From contig DKUU01000017.1 of NCBI GenBank assembly GCA_002490835.1, positions 64,709 through 88,165 of the forward strand: a stretch of DNA of 23,457 bases. Reading direction: 5' to 3'. The notes under the pieces were generated by a model, which was not told the DNA's origin, searched no databases, and saw only the letters and a program-made list of their open reading frames with translations. Numbering within the stretch: position 1 is the stretch's first letter; every line of letters begins with the position of its first letter. Below are positions 1 through 7,449 of the stretch, piece by piece. Source of the stretch: Lachnospiraceae bacterium UBA7196. GTDB lineage: Bacteria > Bacillota > Clostridia > Lachnospirales > Lachnospiraceae. The position numbers and the translations under genes were made by a program.

Positions 1-251
1 GGGCAGTCAACGTGTGCATAGTGTCTCTTCTCAGTCTCGTACTCAACGTGAGCGGTAGAGATGGTGATACCTCTCTCTCTCTCTTCGGGAGCCTTGTCGA
101 TGTTCTCGAAATCGGTAGCGGTGTTACCTGCAACTCTCTCGGAAAGCACCTTGGTGATTGCCGCAGTCAGAGTGGTCTTACCATGGTCAACGTGACCAAT
201 GGTGCCAATATTACAATGGGGTTTGGTTCTCTCAAATTTAGCTTTAGCCAT
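1..251 (-). CDS. tuf: Elongation factor Tu, N-terminal part (runs off the window)
   Basis: EF-Tu is the GTPase that carries aminoacyl-tRNA to the ribosome. Only the first 83 codons are in the window. They begin MAKAKFERTKPHCNIGTIGH and contain the P-loop GHVDHGKT and the switch I motif RGITI; the window ends just before the DCPG motif. The ATG at 251-249 follows a GGAGG at 265-261 with nine bases between, which fixes the start. It is the last gene of the str cluster here, downstream of fusA, with its own strong promoter in the 116-bp gap. Nothing looks damaged. Identity is certain; only the length cannot be judged. Confidence 0.97.
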   Translation of the reverse strand, partial: MAKAKFERTKPHCNIGTIGHVDHGKTTLTAAITKVLSERVAGNTATDFENIDKAPEERERGITISTAHVEYETEKRHYAHVDC

Positions 252-325
252 TTCTAAAGTCCTCCTTAAATATGATTTACTTTCCTTGTTACCATGTTTT
301 CCTGAAAATCAATCAGCTATCTTTG

Positions 326-354
326 ATTATAGTAAAGATTGCCAAGTTTTTCAA
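326..354 (-). promoter_or_regulatory. Promoter of tuf (TTGAAA-N17-TATAAT)
   Basis: On the minus strand a -35 TTGAAA (354-349) is followed by exactly 17 bases and a consensus -10 TATAAT (331-326). Transcription would start near 319, giving a leader of about 68 nt. It lies between the fusA stop and the tuf start, so tuf can be made in excess over fusA, as expected for the most abundant translation factor. I see no convincing terminator for fusA in the gap, so read-through from fusA probably adds to tuf expression. Confidence 0.8.
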
Positions 355-367
355 GCTTTTTCTTTAT

Positions 368-2485
368 CTACTTTGATTTCGCCGCCAGAACCTTCTCCTG
401 AACATTCTTCGGCACCTGCTCGTACTTTTCAAAGAACATGGAGTAGTTGCCGCGGCCCTGTGTCTTGGAACGCAGGTCGGTGGAATAACCGAACATCTCT
501 GCAAGCGGCACATAACCTTTTACCATCTTACCGCCGCCGATATCTTCCATACCCTCGATACGTCCGCGGCGGGAGTTGATATCGCCGATGACATCGCCCA
601 TATACTCCTCAGGCATCGTCACTTCCACCTTCATGATGGGCTCAAGCAGTACGGGATTCGCCTTCTTCATTGCCTCCTTGAAACACATGGAGCCTGCAAT
701 GTGGAATGCCATCTCGGACGAGTCTACCTCGTGGTAGGAACCGTCGTACACGTTTGCCGATACGCCAAGCACCGGGAATCCACCGAGAATACCTGCCTTG
801 GAAGCCTCCTCGATACCCTCGCCCACAGCTGGGATATACTCCTTGGGGATCGCGCCGCCGACAACGGAGCTCTCGAACTTGAAAGTCTCTTCGCCGTTGG
901 GATCCATGGGCTCGAATTTCACCTTACAGTGACCGTACTGACCACGACCGCCGGACTGCTTCGCATACTTGTATTCCTGATCGATCGGCTTGGTAAAGGT
1001 CTCTTTGTACGCAACCTGAGGCGCGCCCACGTTAGCCTCCACCTTAAACTCACGCAGCAGTCTGTCTACGATGATCTCCAGATGCAGCTCGCCCATGCCG
1101 GCAATGATGGTCTGGCCGGTCTCCGGATCCGTGTGTGCCTTGAAGGTCGGGTCTTCCTCCGCCAGTTTTGCAAGGGCTTCGCCCATCTTGCCCTGACCAG
1201 CCTTGGTTTTAGGCTCGATCGCCAGCTCGATAACGGGCTCGGGGAACTCCATGGACTCTAAGATCACGGGATGCTGCTCATCACAAATAGTATCGCCTGT
1301 TGAAGTGAACTTAAACCCTACTGCCGCCGCAATATCGCCGGAATATACTTTATCAAGCTCAGCTCTCTTGTTTGCGTGCATCTGCAGGATACGGCCGATA
1401 CGCTCTTTCTTATCCTTCGTCGCATTGTACACATAGGAACCGGAATTGCAGGTGCCGGAGTACACGCGGAAGAACGCGAGCTTACCCACGAAGGGATCCG
1501 CCATGATCTTGAATGCCAATGCCGAGAAAGGCTCGTCGTCCGAAGAATGTCTCACGATCTCATTGCCTTCCATATCGGTGCCCTTGATTGCCTCGATATC
1601 GGTCGGTGCGGGCATATACTCAAGTACTGCATCCAGAAGCTTCTGCACGCCTTTATTTCTGTAAGCGGAACCGCAGCAAACGGGAACTGCCGTACATTCG
1701 CAGGTACCCTTGCGCAGCGCCTTCTTCATGTCTTCTACGGAAGGCTCCTCCCCCTCCAGATACATCATGGTCAGATCATCGTCCAGCTCGCAGACTTTTT
1801 CTACCAGCTCGTCATGATAAAGTGCGGCGTCATCCGCCATATCGGCAGGAATCTCTGTAATGGTGATATCTTCGCCCTTATCATCATTGTAGATGTAAGC
1901 CTTCATCTCAAACAGGTCAATGATCCCTTTGAAATCATCCTCCTTGCCGATCGGCAGCTGCAGGATGATCGCGTTTTTACCTAATCTGTTTCTGATCTGA
2001 TCTACCGCCCCGTAGAAATTAGCGCCTAAGATATCCATCTTATTGATGAACGCCATTCTCGGGACATTATAGGTGTCAGCCTGTCTCCACACGTTCTCAG
2101 ACTGCGGCTCCACGCCGCCCTTTGCACAAAATACGCCTACGGCACCATCCAGTACGCGGAGTGAACGCTCGACCTCTACCGTGAAGTCTACGTGACCGGG
2201 AGTATCGATGATATTGATACGATGCTCCAGTGCACCGGGCTTGGGCTTGCAGTTCTCTTCCAGCGTCCAGTGGCACGTGGTTGCGGCTGATGTGATCGTG
2301 ATACCTCTCTCCTGCTCCTGCTCCATCCAGTCCATGGTAGCCGTGCCTTCGTGAGTATCACCGATCTTGTAGTTTACGCCAGTATAATAAAGGATACGCT
2401 CTGTCAACGTGGTCTTACCCGCATCGATATGAGCCATGATACCAATATTTCTGGTTCTCTCTAGTGGATATTCTCTTCCAGCCAA
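368..2485 (-). CDS. fusA: Elongation factor G, TTG start
   Basis: EF-G is the GTPase that drives translocation on the ribosome and, with ribosome recycling factor, recycling. The 705-residue product has the normal length. The G domain shows the P-loop AHIDAGKT at residues 18-25, switch I RGITI at 60-64, then DTPGH and NKMD. Later domains include the conserved GRGQYGH segment and the C-terminal RRGRIEGME region. The start is TTG at 2485-2483, eight bases after GGAGG (2498-2494); no in-frame ATG sits nearby. It follows rpsG by 22 bp, so it is in the same operon. The stop is TAG. A TTG start on such a highly expressed gene is somewhat unusual. The intact, full-length motifs give no sign of it being a tetracycline-resistance paralogue. 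Confidence 0.98.
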   Translation of the reverse strand: MAGREYPLERTRNIGIMAHIDAGKTTLTERILYYTGVNYKIGDTHEGTATMDWMEQEQERGITITSAATTCHWTLEENCKPKPGALEHRINIIDTPGHVDFTVEVERSLRVLDGAVGVFCAKGGVEPQSENVWRQADTYNVPRMAFINKMDILGANFYGAVDQIRNRLGKNAIILQLPIGKEDDFKGIIDLFEMKAYIYNDDKGEDITITEIPADMADDAALYHDELVEKVCELDDDLTMMYLEGEEPSVEDMKKALRKGTCECTAVPVCCGSAYRNKGVQKLLDAVLEYMPAPTDIEAIKGTDMEGNEIVRHSSDDEPFSALAFKIMADPFVGKLAFFRVYSGTCNSGSYVYNATKDKKERIGRILQMHANKRAELDKVYSGDIAAAVGFKFTSTGDTICDEQHPVILESMEFPEPVIELAIEPKTKAGQGKMGEALAKLAEEDPTFKAHTDPETGQTIIAGMGELHLEIIVDRLLREFKVEANVGAPQVAYKETFTKPIDQEYKYAKQSGGRGQYGHCKVKFEPMDPNGEETFKFESSVVGGAIPKEYIPAVGEGIEEASKAGILGGFPVLGVSANVYDGSYHEVDSSEMAFHIAGSMCFKEAMKKANPVLLEPIMKVEVTMPEEYMGDVIGDINSRRGRIEGMEDIGGGKMVKGYVPLAEMFGYSTDLRSKTQGRGNYSMFFEKYEQVPKNVQEKVLAAKSK

Positions 2486-2507
2486 GGTTTTTTCCTCCTT
2501 ATATTAC

Positions 2508-2978
2508 TTAAAACCGATAGTGCGCAAAAGCCTTGTTTGCCTCTGCCATCTTGTGCATATCTTCTTTTCTCTTGACCGCTGCGCCAGTGTTGTTGGCAGC
2601 GTCTAAGATCTCATTTGCAAGTCTCTGCTCCATGGTCTTTTCGCCTCTCTTACGTGAGAACATGACCAACCAGCGGAGCGCAAGAGCCTGACGTCTGTCC
2701 GGACGGACCTCGATGGGCACCTGATAGGTTGCACCGCCGATACGTCTTGCCTTGACCTCCAAAAGGGGCATGATATTGTTCATTGCCTCCTCAAAGACAT
2801 CAAGCGCGGGCTTTCCGGCCTTCTCCTCCACTTTTGCAAATGCGCCGTAAACAATTTTCTGTGCTACGCCCTTCTTACCATCCAGCATGATGTTGTTGAT
2901 AAGCTTCGTAACAACCTTATTGTTGTATAAGGGATCCGCTAATACATCCCTCTTTGGAATATGTCCTTTACGTGGCAC
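2508..2978 (-). CDS. rpsG: 30S ribosomal protein S7, GTG start
   Basis: S7 is the primary binder of the 3' major domain of 16S rRNA and lies in the head of the small subunit near the E site. The product has 156 residues, the usual bacterial length, starting MPRKGHIPKRDV and containing the hallmark RRIGGATYQVPIEV and RWLV segments. The start codon is GTG (2978-2976), placed a few bases after AAGGAGGG. It is co-directional with rpsL upstream (158-bp gap) and fusA downstream (22-bp gap). Nothing is missing. Confidence 0.98.
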   Translation of the reverse strand: MPRKGHIPKRDVLADPLYNNKVVTKLINNIMLDGKKGVAQKIVYGAFAKVEEKAGKPALDVFEEAMNNIMPLLEVKARRIGGATYQVPIEVRPDRRQALALRWLVMFSRKRGEKTMEQRLANEILDAANNTGAAVKRKEDMHKMAEANKAFAHYRF

Positions 2979-3063
2979 GATTCTTCCCTCCTTATCAATA
3001 ATAATAATTCACCGGTACTCACATGTGTCCTCTAATTCAATGTGTTCGTGCGGTATTTCTTCT

Positions 3064-3094
3064 ATTATAGAAAGATAATCGAAAAAAATCCCAA
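3064..3094 (-). promoter_or_regulatory. Weak candidate promoter before rpsG
   Basis: In the 158-bp rpsL-rpsG gap a perfect TATAAT (3069-3064) is preceded by TTGGGA (3094-3089) at a long spacing of 19 bases. The -35 match is 4 of 6. The same gap carries a 7-bp stem that brackets the rpsL stop codon (arms 3127-3133 and 3144-3150, GACCCAA/TTGGGTC) and a run of seven T on the minus strand near 3082-3088. It may be an internal promoter or only AT-rich chance; rpsG is probably mainly read from the rpsL promoter. Confidence 0.3.
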
Positions 3095-3136
3095 CACTAA
3101 ATTAGTTCTGTTTGTGGTACTGACCTGACCCAAAAC

Positions 3137-3550
3137 TTACTTCTTGGGTCTCTTAGCGCCGTACTTGGAACGAGCCTGCTTTCTGTTAGCGACCCCTGCG
3201 GTATCCAGCGTACCTCTGATGATGTGGTAACGCGTACCGGGCAGGTCCTTGACTCTTCCGCCACGGATCAGGACAACGCTGTGCTCCTGCAGGTTATGAC
3301 CCTCGCCGGGAATGTAGCTCGTCACCTCGATACCGTTAGAAAGACGTACTCTGGCAATCTTTCTGAGCGCTGAGTTAGGCTTTTTAGGGGTAGCTGTCTT
3401 GACAGCGGTGCAGACACCTCTCTTCTGCGGGGAAGCCGTGTCGGTAGCCGCCTTGTGCAGGGAATTGTAACCCTTTAACAATGCGGGCGCCGTGGACTTC
3501 TTCACGGATGTCTTGCGTCCCTTCCTGACTAACTGGTTAAATGTTGGCAT
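3137..3550 (-). CDS. rpsL: 30S ribosomal protein S12
   Basis: S12 lies at the decoding centre of the small subunit and affects accuracy. The product, 137 residues, starts MPTFNQLVRKGRK and contains KKPNSALRK and the GGRVKDLPGTRYH loop, the two places where streptomycin-resistance changes occur; both look wild type. The start is the ATG at 3550-3548, just after AGGAGGTG. A longer reading from 3628 is possible in frame but would run through the promoter and terminator described at 3606-3665, so it is rejected. It heads the rpsL-rpsG-fusA operon. The L7Ae-like gene (ybxF) found between rpoC and rpsL in Bacillus is absent. Confidence 0.98.
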   Translation of the reverse strand: MPTFNQLVRKGRKTSVKKSTAPALLKGYNSLHKAATDTASPQKRGVCTAVKTATPKKPNSALRKIARVRLSNGIEVTSYIPGEGHNLQEHSVVLIRGGRVKDLPGTRYHIIRGTLDTAGVANRKQARSKYGAKRPKK

Positions 3551-3605
3551 TCTTTTCACCTCCTGTTTTGTAAGAATGTAAGTTGAATAATATTTCTGCG
3601 CGCAC

Positions 3606-3660
3606 AAAAAAAACGCATTCATGTGCACACTACCCTAGTATACTTGCCCATGAATGCGTT
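3606..3660 (-). terminator. rpoC terminator hairpin overlapping the rpsL promoter
   Basis: On the minus strand, 24 bases after the rpoC stop, a perfect 12-bp inverted repeat (AACGCATTCATG at 3660-3649; CATGAATGCGTT at 3623-3612) encloses a 25-base loop. The U-run of eight (3613-3606) begins within the last two bases of the right arm, as in an intrinsic terminator. The stem has 5 G/C pairs and a long loop, so termination may be partial. The loop also contains the palindromes GTGCAC and AGTATACT, which could shorten it by inner folding. Confidence 0.7.
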
Positions 3661-3665
3661 GTCAA
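3637..3665 (-). promoter_or_regulatory. Promoter of the rpsL-rpsG-fusA operon (TTGACA-N17-TATACT)
   Basis: A perfect -35 TTGACA (3665-3660) is followed by exactly 17 bases and a -10 TATACT (3642-3637). The start point should fall near 3630, giving a leader of about 80 nt before rpsL. The -35 and spacer overlap the left arm of the rpoC terminator hairpin and the -10 lies in its loop, so transcripts begun here lack the left arm. Confidence 0.85.
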
Positions 3666-3684
3666 TACATTTTTTATTTATAAC

Positions 3685-6600
3685 TTACTCTACCGGCTCC
3701 AGCGCCTCGTCAACCTCTTCCTCCAGCTCCTCATCCTCGATGCCGTCGTCGAAGTCCTCATCCCCGATCTCTTCGATGTCTTCCAGCTCCTCAGTCAGTT
3801 CCAGATCGTCGTCCTCGTCCTCCACCCTGTCGTCAAAGGATATCTCATCCTCCATGCGCAAGCGGCTTAAGAGGTTTTCATCGGTGCTGAGTCTGGTGTC
3901 GCGGTAGCGTCTCATGCCCGTACCTGCCGGGATCAGCTTACCGATGATGACGTTCTCTTTCAGACCGATCAGGGAGTCTACCTTGCCCTTGATCGCAGCC
4001 TCGGTCAGCACCTTGGTGGTCTCTTGGAAAGATGCCGCCGACAGGAAGGAATCGGTCGCCAGCGCCGCCTTGGTGATACCGAGCAGGATCTGTTTGCCCT
4101 CCGCAGGCTCCTTGCCCGCCTTTACAAGCTCCTCGTTCATGTCCTCATAATCCAGAACATCCACCAGTGTGCCGGGTAAGAAGTCGGTGTCGCCGCTCTC
4201 CTCGATGCGGACCTTCTTGAGCATCTGGCGCACGATGACCTCAATGTGCTTATCGGAGATATCCACACCCTGCAGGCGGTACACTCTCTGTACCTCTCGG
4301 AGCATGTAATCCTGCACCGCGCGGATGCCTTTGATCTTTAGGAGGTCGTGCGGATTGACACTACCTTCCGTCAGCTCGTCGCCGGCTTCCAGCGTCGCGC
4401 CGTCCGCCACCTTGATGCGGGATCCGTAGGGGATCAGATAGGTCTTTGCCTCGCCGGTCTCATCGTTGCTGATGACGATCTCTCTCTTTTTCTTGGTATC
4501 CTTAATGGTCGCAACTCCGCCGAACTCCGCGATGATCGCCAGTCCTTTCGGCTTGCGGGCCTCAAAAAGCTCCTCTACACGGGGAAGACCCTGTGTGATA
4601 TCGTCACCTGCCACGCCGCCGGCATGGAAGGTACGCATGGTAAGCTGTGTACCGGGCTCACCGATGGACTGCGCCGCAATGATACCGACAGCCTCACCCA
4701 CCTGAACGGGTTCGCCGGTCGCCATGTTCGCGCCGTAGCACTTTGCGCAGATACCCACATGGGAGCGGCAGGTTAAGATCGTACGGATCTTGATTTCCTC
4801 CACCGGCTCTCCCTTTTCATTCACGCCAACGCTTAAGATCTTCTCCGCGCGGGCAGGGGTGATCATGTGGTTTCTCTTCACGATCATCTTGCCGTTCTTA
4901 TCTTTGATATCCTCACAGGAGAAACGTCCTGTGATCCTGTCTTTTAAGCCTTCGATGGTCTCCTTGCCGTCCATGAACGCCTTGACCACCATGCCGGGGA
5001 TGTCGTCCCTGCTCTCACAGCAGTCGGTTTCCCGAATGATAAGTTCCTGTGAAACGTCTACCATTCGTCTGGTCAGATAACCGGAATCGGCGGTACGCAG
5101 AGCGGTATCGGACAGACCTTTACGCGCGCCGTGCGCCGACATGAAATACTCCAGTACGTCCAGACCTTCACGGAAATTCGACTTGATCGGCAGCTCGATG
5201 GTACGTCCTGTGGTATCTGCCATCAGGCCGCGCATGCCTGCAAGCTGCTTAATCTGCTGGTTGGAACCGCGGGCGCCGGAATCCGACATCATGAAAATGT
5301 TACTATATTTATCAAGGCCGGAAAGCAGCACTTCGGTCAATTCTTTATCGGTATCGTTCCAGGTCTCCACGACCGCATGGTATCTCTCTTCTTCCGTGAT
5401 CAGACCCCTGCGGAAGTTCTGGGATATCTTATCTACCGTAGCCTGCGCCGCTTCCAGCATTTCCGCCTTCTTCGCCGGCACGGTCATATCGGAAATGGAA
5501 ACGGTCATTGCCGCCTGCGTGGAGTACTTATAACCGGTAGCCTTGATCAGATCGAGCACCTCTGCCGTACGCACTGCGCCGTGGATATTGATGACCTTCT
5601 CAAGGATCTGCTTTAACTGCTTTCTGCCGACGTGGAAGTCCACCTCAAGCTTTAACAGATTCTCCGGATCACTCCGGTCCACAAAACCGAGATCCTGCGG
5701 CAGTATCTCATTGAAGAGGAACCTTCCCAGCGTGGATTCCACATTGCCGGAAACCTCCTCACCCTGCGCATTCTTCTTCGTGACTCTGACGGTAATCCTG
5801 CTATGCAGGGTACACGCCTTATTCTCATAGGCGAGGATCGCCTCGTTGACATTCTTAAAGAACTTGCCCTCTCCAAGCGCGCCGGGCCGCTCCTGCGTCA
5901 GATAATAGATGCCGAGCACCATATCCTGCGAAGGCACCGCCACCGGACCGCCGTCAGACGGCTTTAACAGGTTATTCGGGGAGAGCAGCAGGAATCTGCA
6001 CTCCGCCTGCGCTTCCACTGACAAAGGAAGGTGGACCGCCATCTGGTCGCCGTCAAAATCGGCGTTGAACGCGGTACATACAAGGGGATGAAGCTTAATC
6101 GCCTTACCCTCTACCAAAATAGGCTCAAATGCCTGAATACCAAGTCTGTGCAGGGTAGGCGCACGGTTCAACATCACCGGATGCTCCTTGATGACCTCCT
6201 CCAGCACATCCCATACCTGCGTATCCAGTCTCTCCACCAGCTTTTTCGCCGCCTTGATATTCTGCGAAATGCCGCGGAATACCAGCTCCTTCATCACGAA
6301 GGGCTTGAACAGCTCGATCGCCATCTCCTTGGGCAGACCGCACTGATAAATCTTTAATTCGGGGCCGACCACGATAACGGATCGACCAGAATAGTCAACA
6401 CGCTTACCGAGCAGGTTCTGACGGAAGCGTCCGGACTTACCTTTCAGCATATCGGACAGGGATTTTAATGCCCTGTTGCCGGGGCCTGTCACCGGACGGC
6501 CTCTTCTGCCGTTATCGATCAGCGCGTCCACAGCCTCCTGCAGCATACGCTTCTCGTTGCGGACGATGATATCGGGAGCGCCCAGCTCCAGCAGTCTTTT

Positions 6601-7425
6601 CAGACGGTTATTTCTGTTGATGATCCTTCTGTAAAGATCGTTTAAGTCAGAAGTGGCAAAACGGCCGCCGTCCAGCTGCACCATGGGACGCAGATCGGGC
6701 GGGATCACCGGGATCACGTCCATGATCATCCACTCAGGCTGGTTTCCGGACTCCCGAAACGCCTCCACGACCTCCAGTCTCTTGATGATGCGGGCGCGCT
6801 TCTGGCCCGTGGACTCTCTTAAACCTTCCTTTAATTCCGCAGCCTCCGTCTCCAGATCGATCGCCTGCAGAAGCTCCTTGATCGCCTCCGCGCCCATGCC
6901 GACGCGGAATTTATTGCCCCAAGTCTCTCTGGCATCCTGATACTCTTTCTCGGAGAGCACCTGCTTGTAATCCAGATCGGTCTCGCCGCCGTCCAGCACA
7001 ATGTAGGACGCAAAATAAAGTACCTTCTCCAGCACTCTGGGGGAAAGATCAAGGATCAGTCCCATCCGGCTGGGAATGCCCTTAAAGTACCAAATATGGG
7101 ATACCGGCGCCGCCAGTTCAATGCGGCCCATGCGCTCTCTGCGGACGCTTGATTTGGTCACCTCAACGCCGCAGCGGTCGCAGACGACGCCCTTATAACG
7201 GATTTTTTTATACTTTCCGCAGTGACACTCCCAGTCCTTACTGGGACCGAAGATCTTCTCACAGAAGAGCCCTTCCTTCTCAGGCTTCAAGGTTCTATAA
7301 TTGATCGTCTCAGGCTTTGTGACCTCGCCTCTGGACCATTCCCTGATCTTTTCCGGCGACGCCAGCCCGATCTTGATCGCGTCAAATGTCATGGGTTGAT
7401 ACGCTTCCTGTCTCATGTCTGACAT
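3685..7425 (-). CDS. rpoC: RNA polymerase subunit beta'
   Basis: Beta' forms the active centre of RNA polymerase with beta. The product is 1246 residues from the ATG at 7425, which follows GGAGGT by nine bases; upstream TTG and GTG codons are too close to that site. Visible elements in order: N-terminal zinc ribbon with Cys 67, 69, 82 and 85; the catalytic Mg-binding NADFDGDQ at residues 454-461; the second zinc site ending CRSHVGICAKC; the trigger-loop region MRTFHAGGVAGDDITQG. The large insertion of gamma-proteobacterial enzymes is absent, as in Firmicutes. The last 50 or so residues are about two thirds Asp and Glu. It is 24 bp downstream of rpoB in one transcript and ends at a hairpin terminator. 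Confidence 0.98.
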   Translation of the reverse strand: MSDMRQEAYQPMTFDAIKIGLASPEKIREWSRGEVTKPETINYRTLKPEKEGLFCEKIFGPSKDWECHCGKYKKIRYKGVVCDRCGVEVTKSSVRRERMGRIELAAPVSHIWYFKGIPSRMGLILDLSPRVLEKVLYFASYIVLDGGETDLDYKQVLSEKEYQDARETWGNKFRVGMGAEAIKELLQAIDLETEAAELKEGLRESTGQKRARIIKRLEVVEAFRESGNQPEWMIMDVIPVIPPDLRPMVQLDGGRFATSDLNDLYRRIINRNNRLKRLLELGAPDIIVRNEKRMLQEAVDALIDNGRRGRPVTGPGNRALKSLSDMLKGKSGRFRQNLLGKRVDYSGRSVIVVGPELKIYQCGLPKEMAIELFKPFVMKELVFRGISQNIKAAKKLVERLDTQVWDVLEEVIKEHPVMLNRAPTLHRLGIQAFEPILVEGKAIKLHPLVCTAFNADFDGDQMAVHLPLSVEAQAECRFLLLSPNNLLKPSDGGPVAVPSQDMVLGIYYLTQERPGALGEGKFFKNVNEAILAYENKACTLHSRITVRVTKKNAQGEEVSGNVESTLGRFLFNEILPQDLGFVDRSDPENLLKLEVDFHVGRKQLKQILEKVINIHGAVRTAEVLDLIKATGYKYSTQAAMTVSISDMTVPAKKAEMLEAAQATVDKISQNFRRGLITEEERYHAVVETWNDTDKELTEVLLSGLDKYSNIFMMSDSGARGSNQQIKQLAGMRGLMADTTGRTIELPIKSNFREGLDVLEYFMSAHGARKGLSDTALRTADSGYLTRRMVDVSQELIIRETDCCESRDDIPGMVVKAFMDGKETIEGLKDRITGRFSCEDIKDKNGKMIVKRNHMITPARAEKILSVGVNEKGEPVEEIKIRTILTCRSHVGICAKCYGANMATGEPVQVGEAVGIIAAQSIGEPGTQLTMRTFHAGGVAGDDITQGLPRVEELFEARKPKGLAIIAEFGGVATIKDTKKKREIVISNDETGEAKTYLIPYGSRIKVADGATLEAGDELTEGSVNPHDLLKIKGIRAVQDYMLREVQRVYRLQGVDISDKHIEVIVRQMLKKVRIEESGDTDFLPGTLVDVLDYEDMNEELVKAGKEPAEGKQILLGITKAALATDSFLSAASFQETTKVLTEAAIKGKVDSLIGLKENVIIGKLIPAGTGMRRYRDTRLSTDENLLSRLRMEDEISFDDRVEDEDDDLELTEELEDIEEIGDEDFDDGIEDEELEEEVDEALEPVE

Positions 7426-7449
7426 CCTGCACAAACCTCCATTATAATA

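Noticed and set aside
3551..3628. N-terminal extension of S12
   Set aside because: It would translate the promoter and terminator; MPTFNQL with its AGGAGGTG site is the family start.
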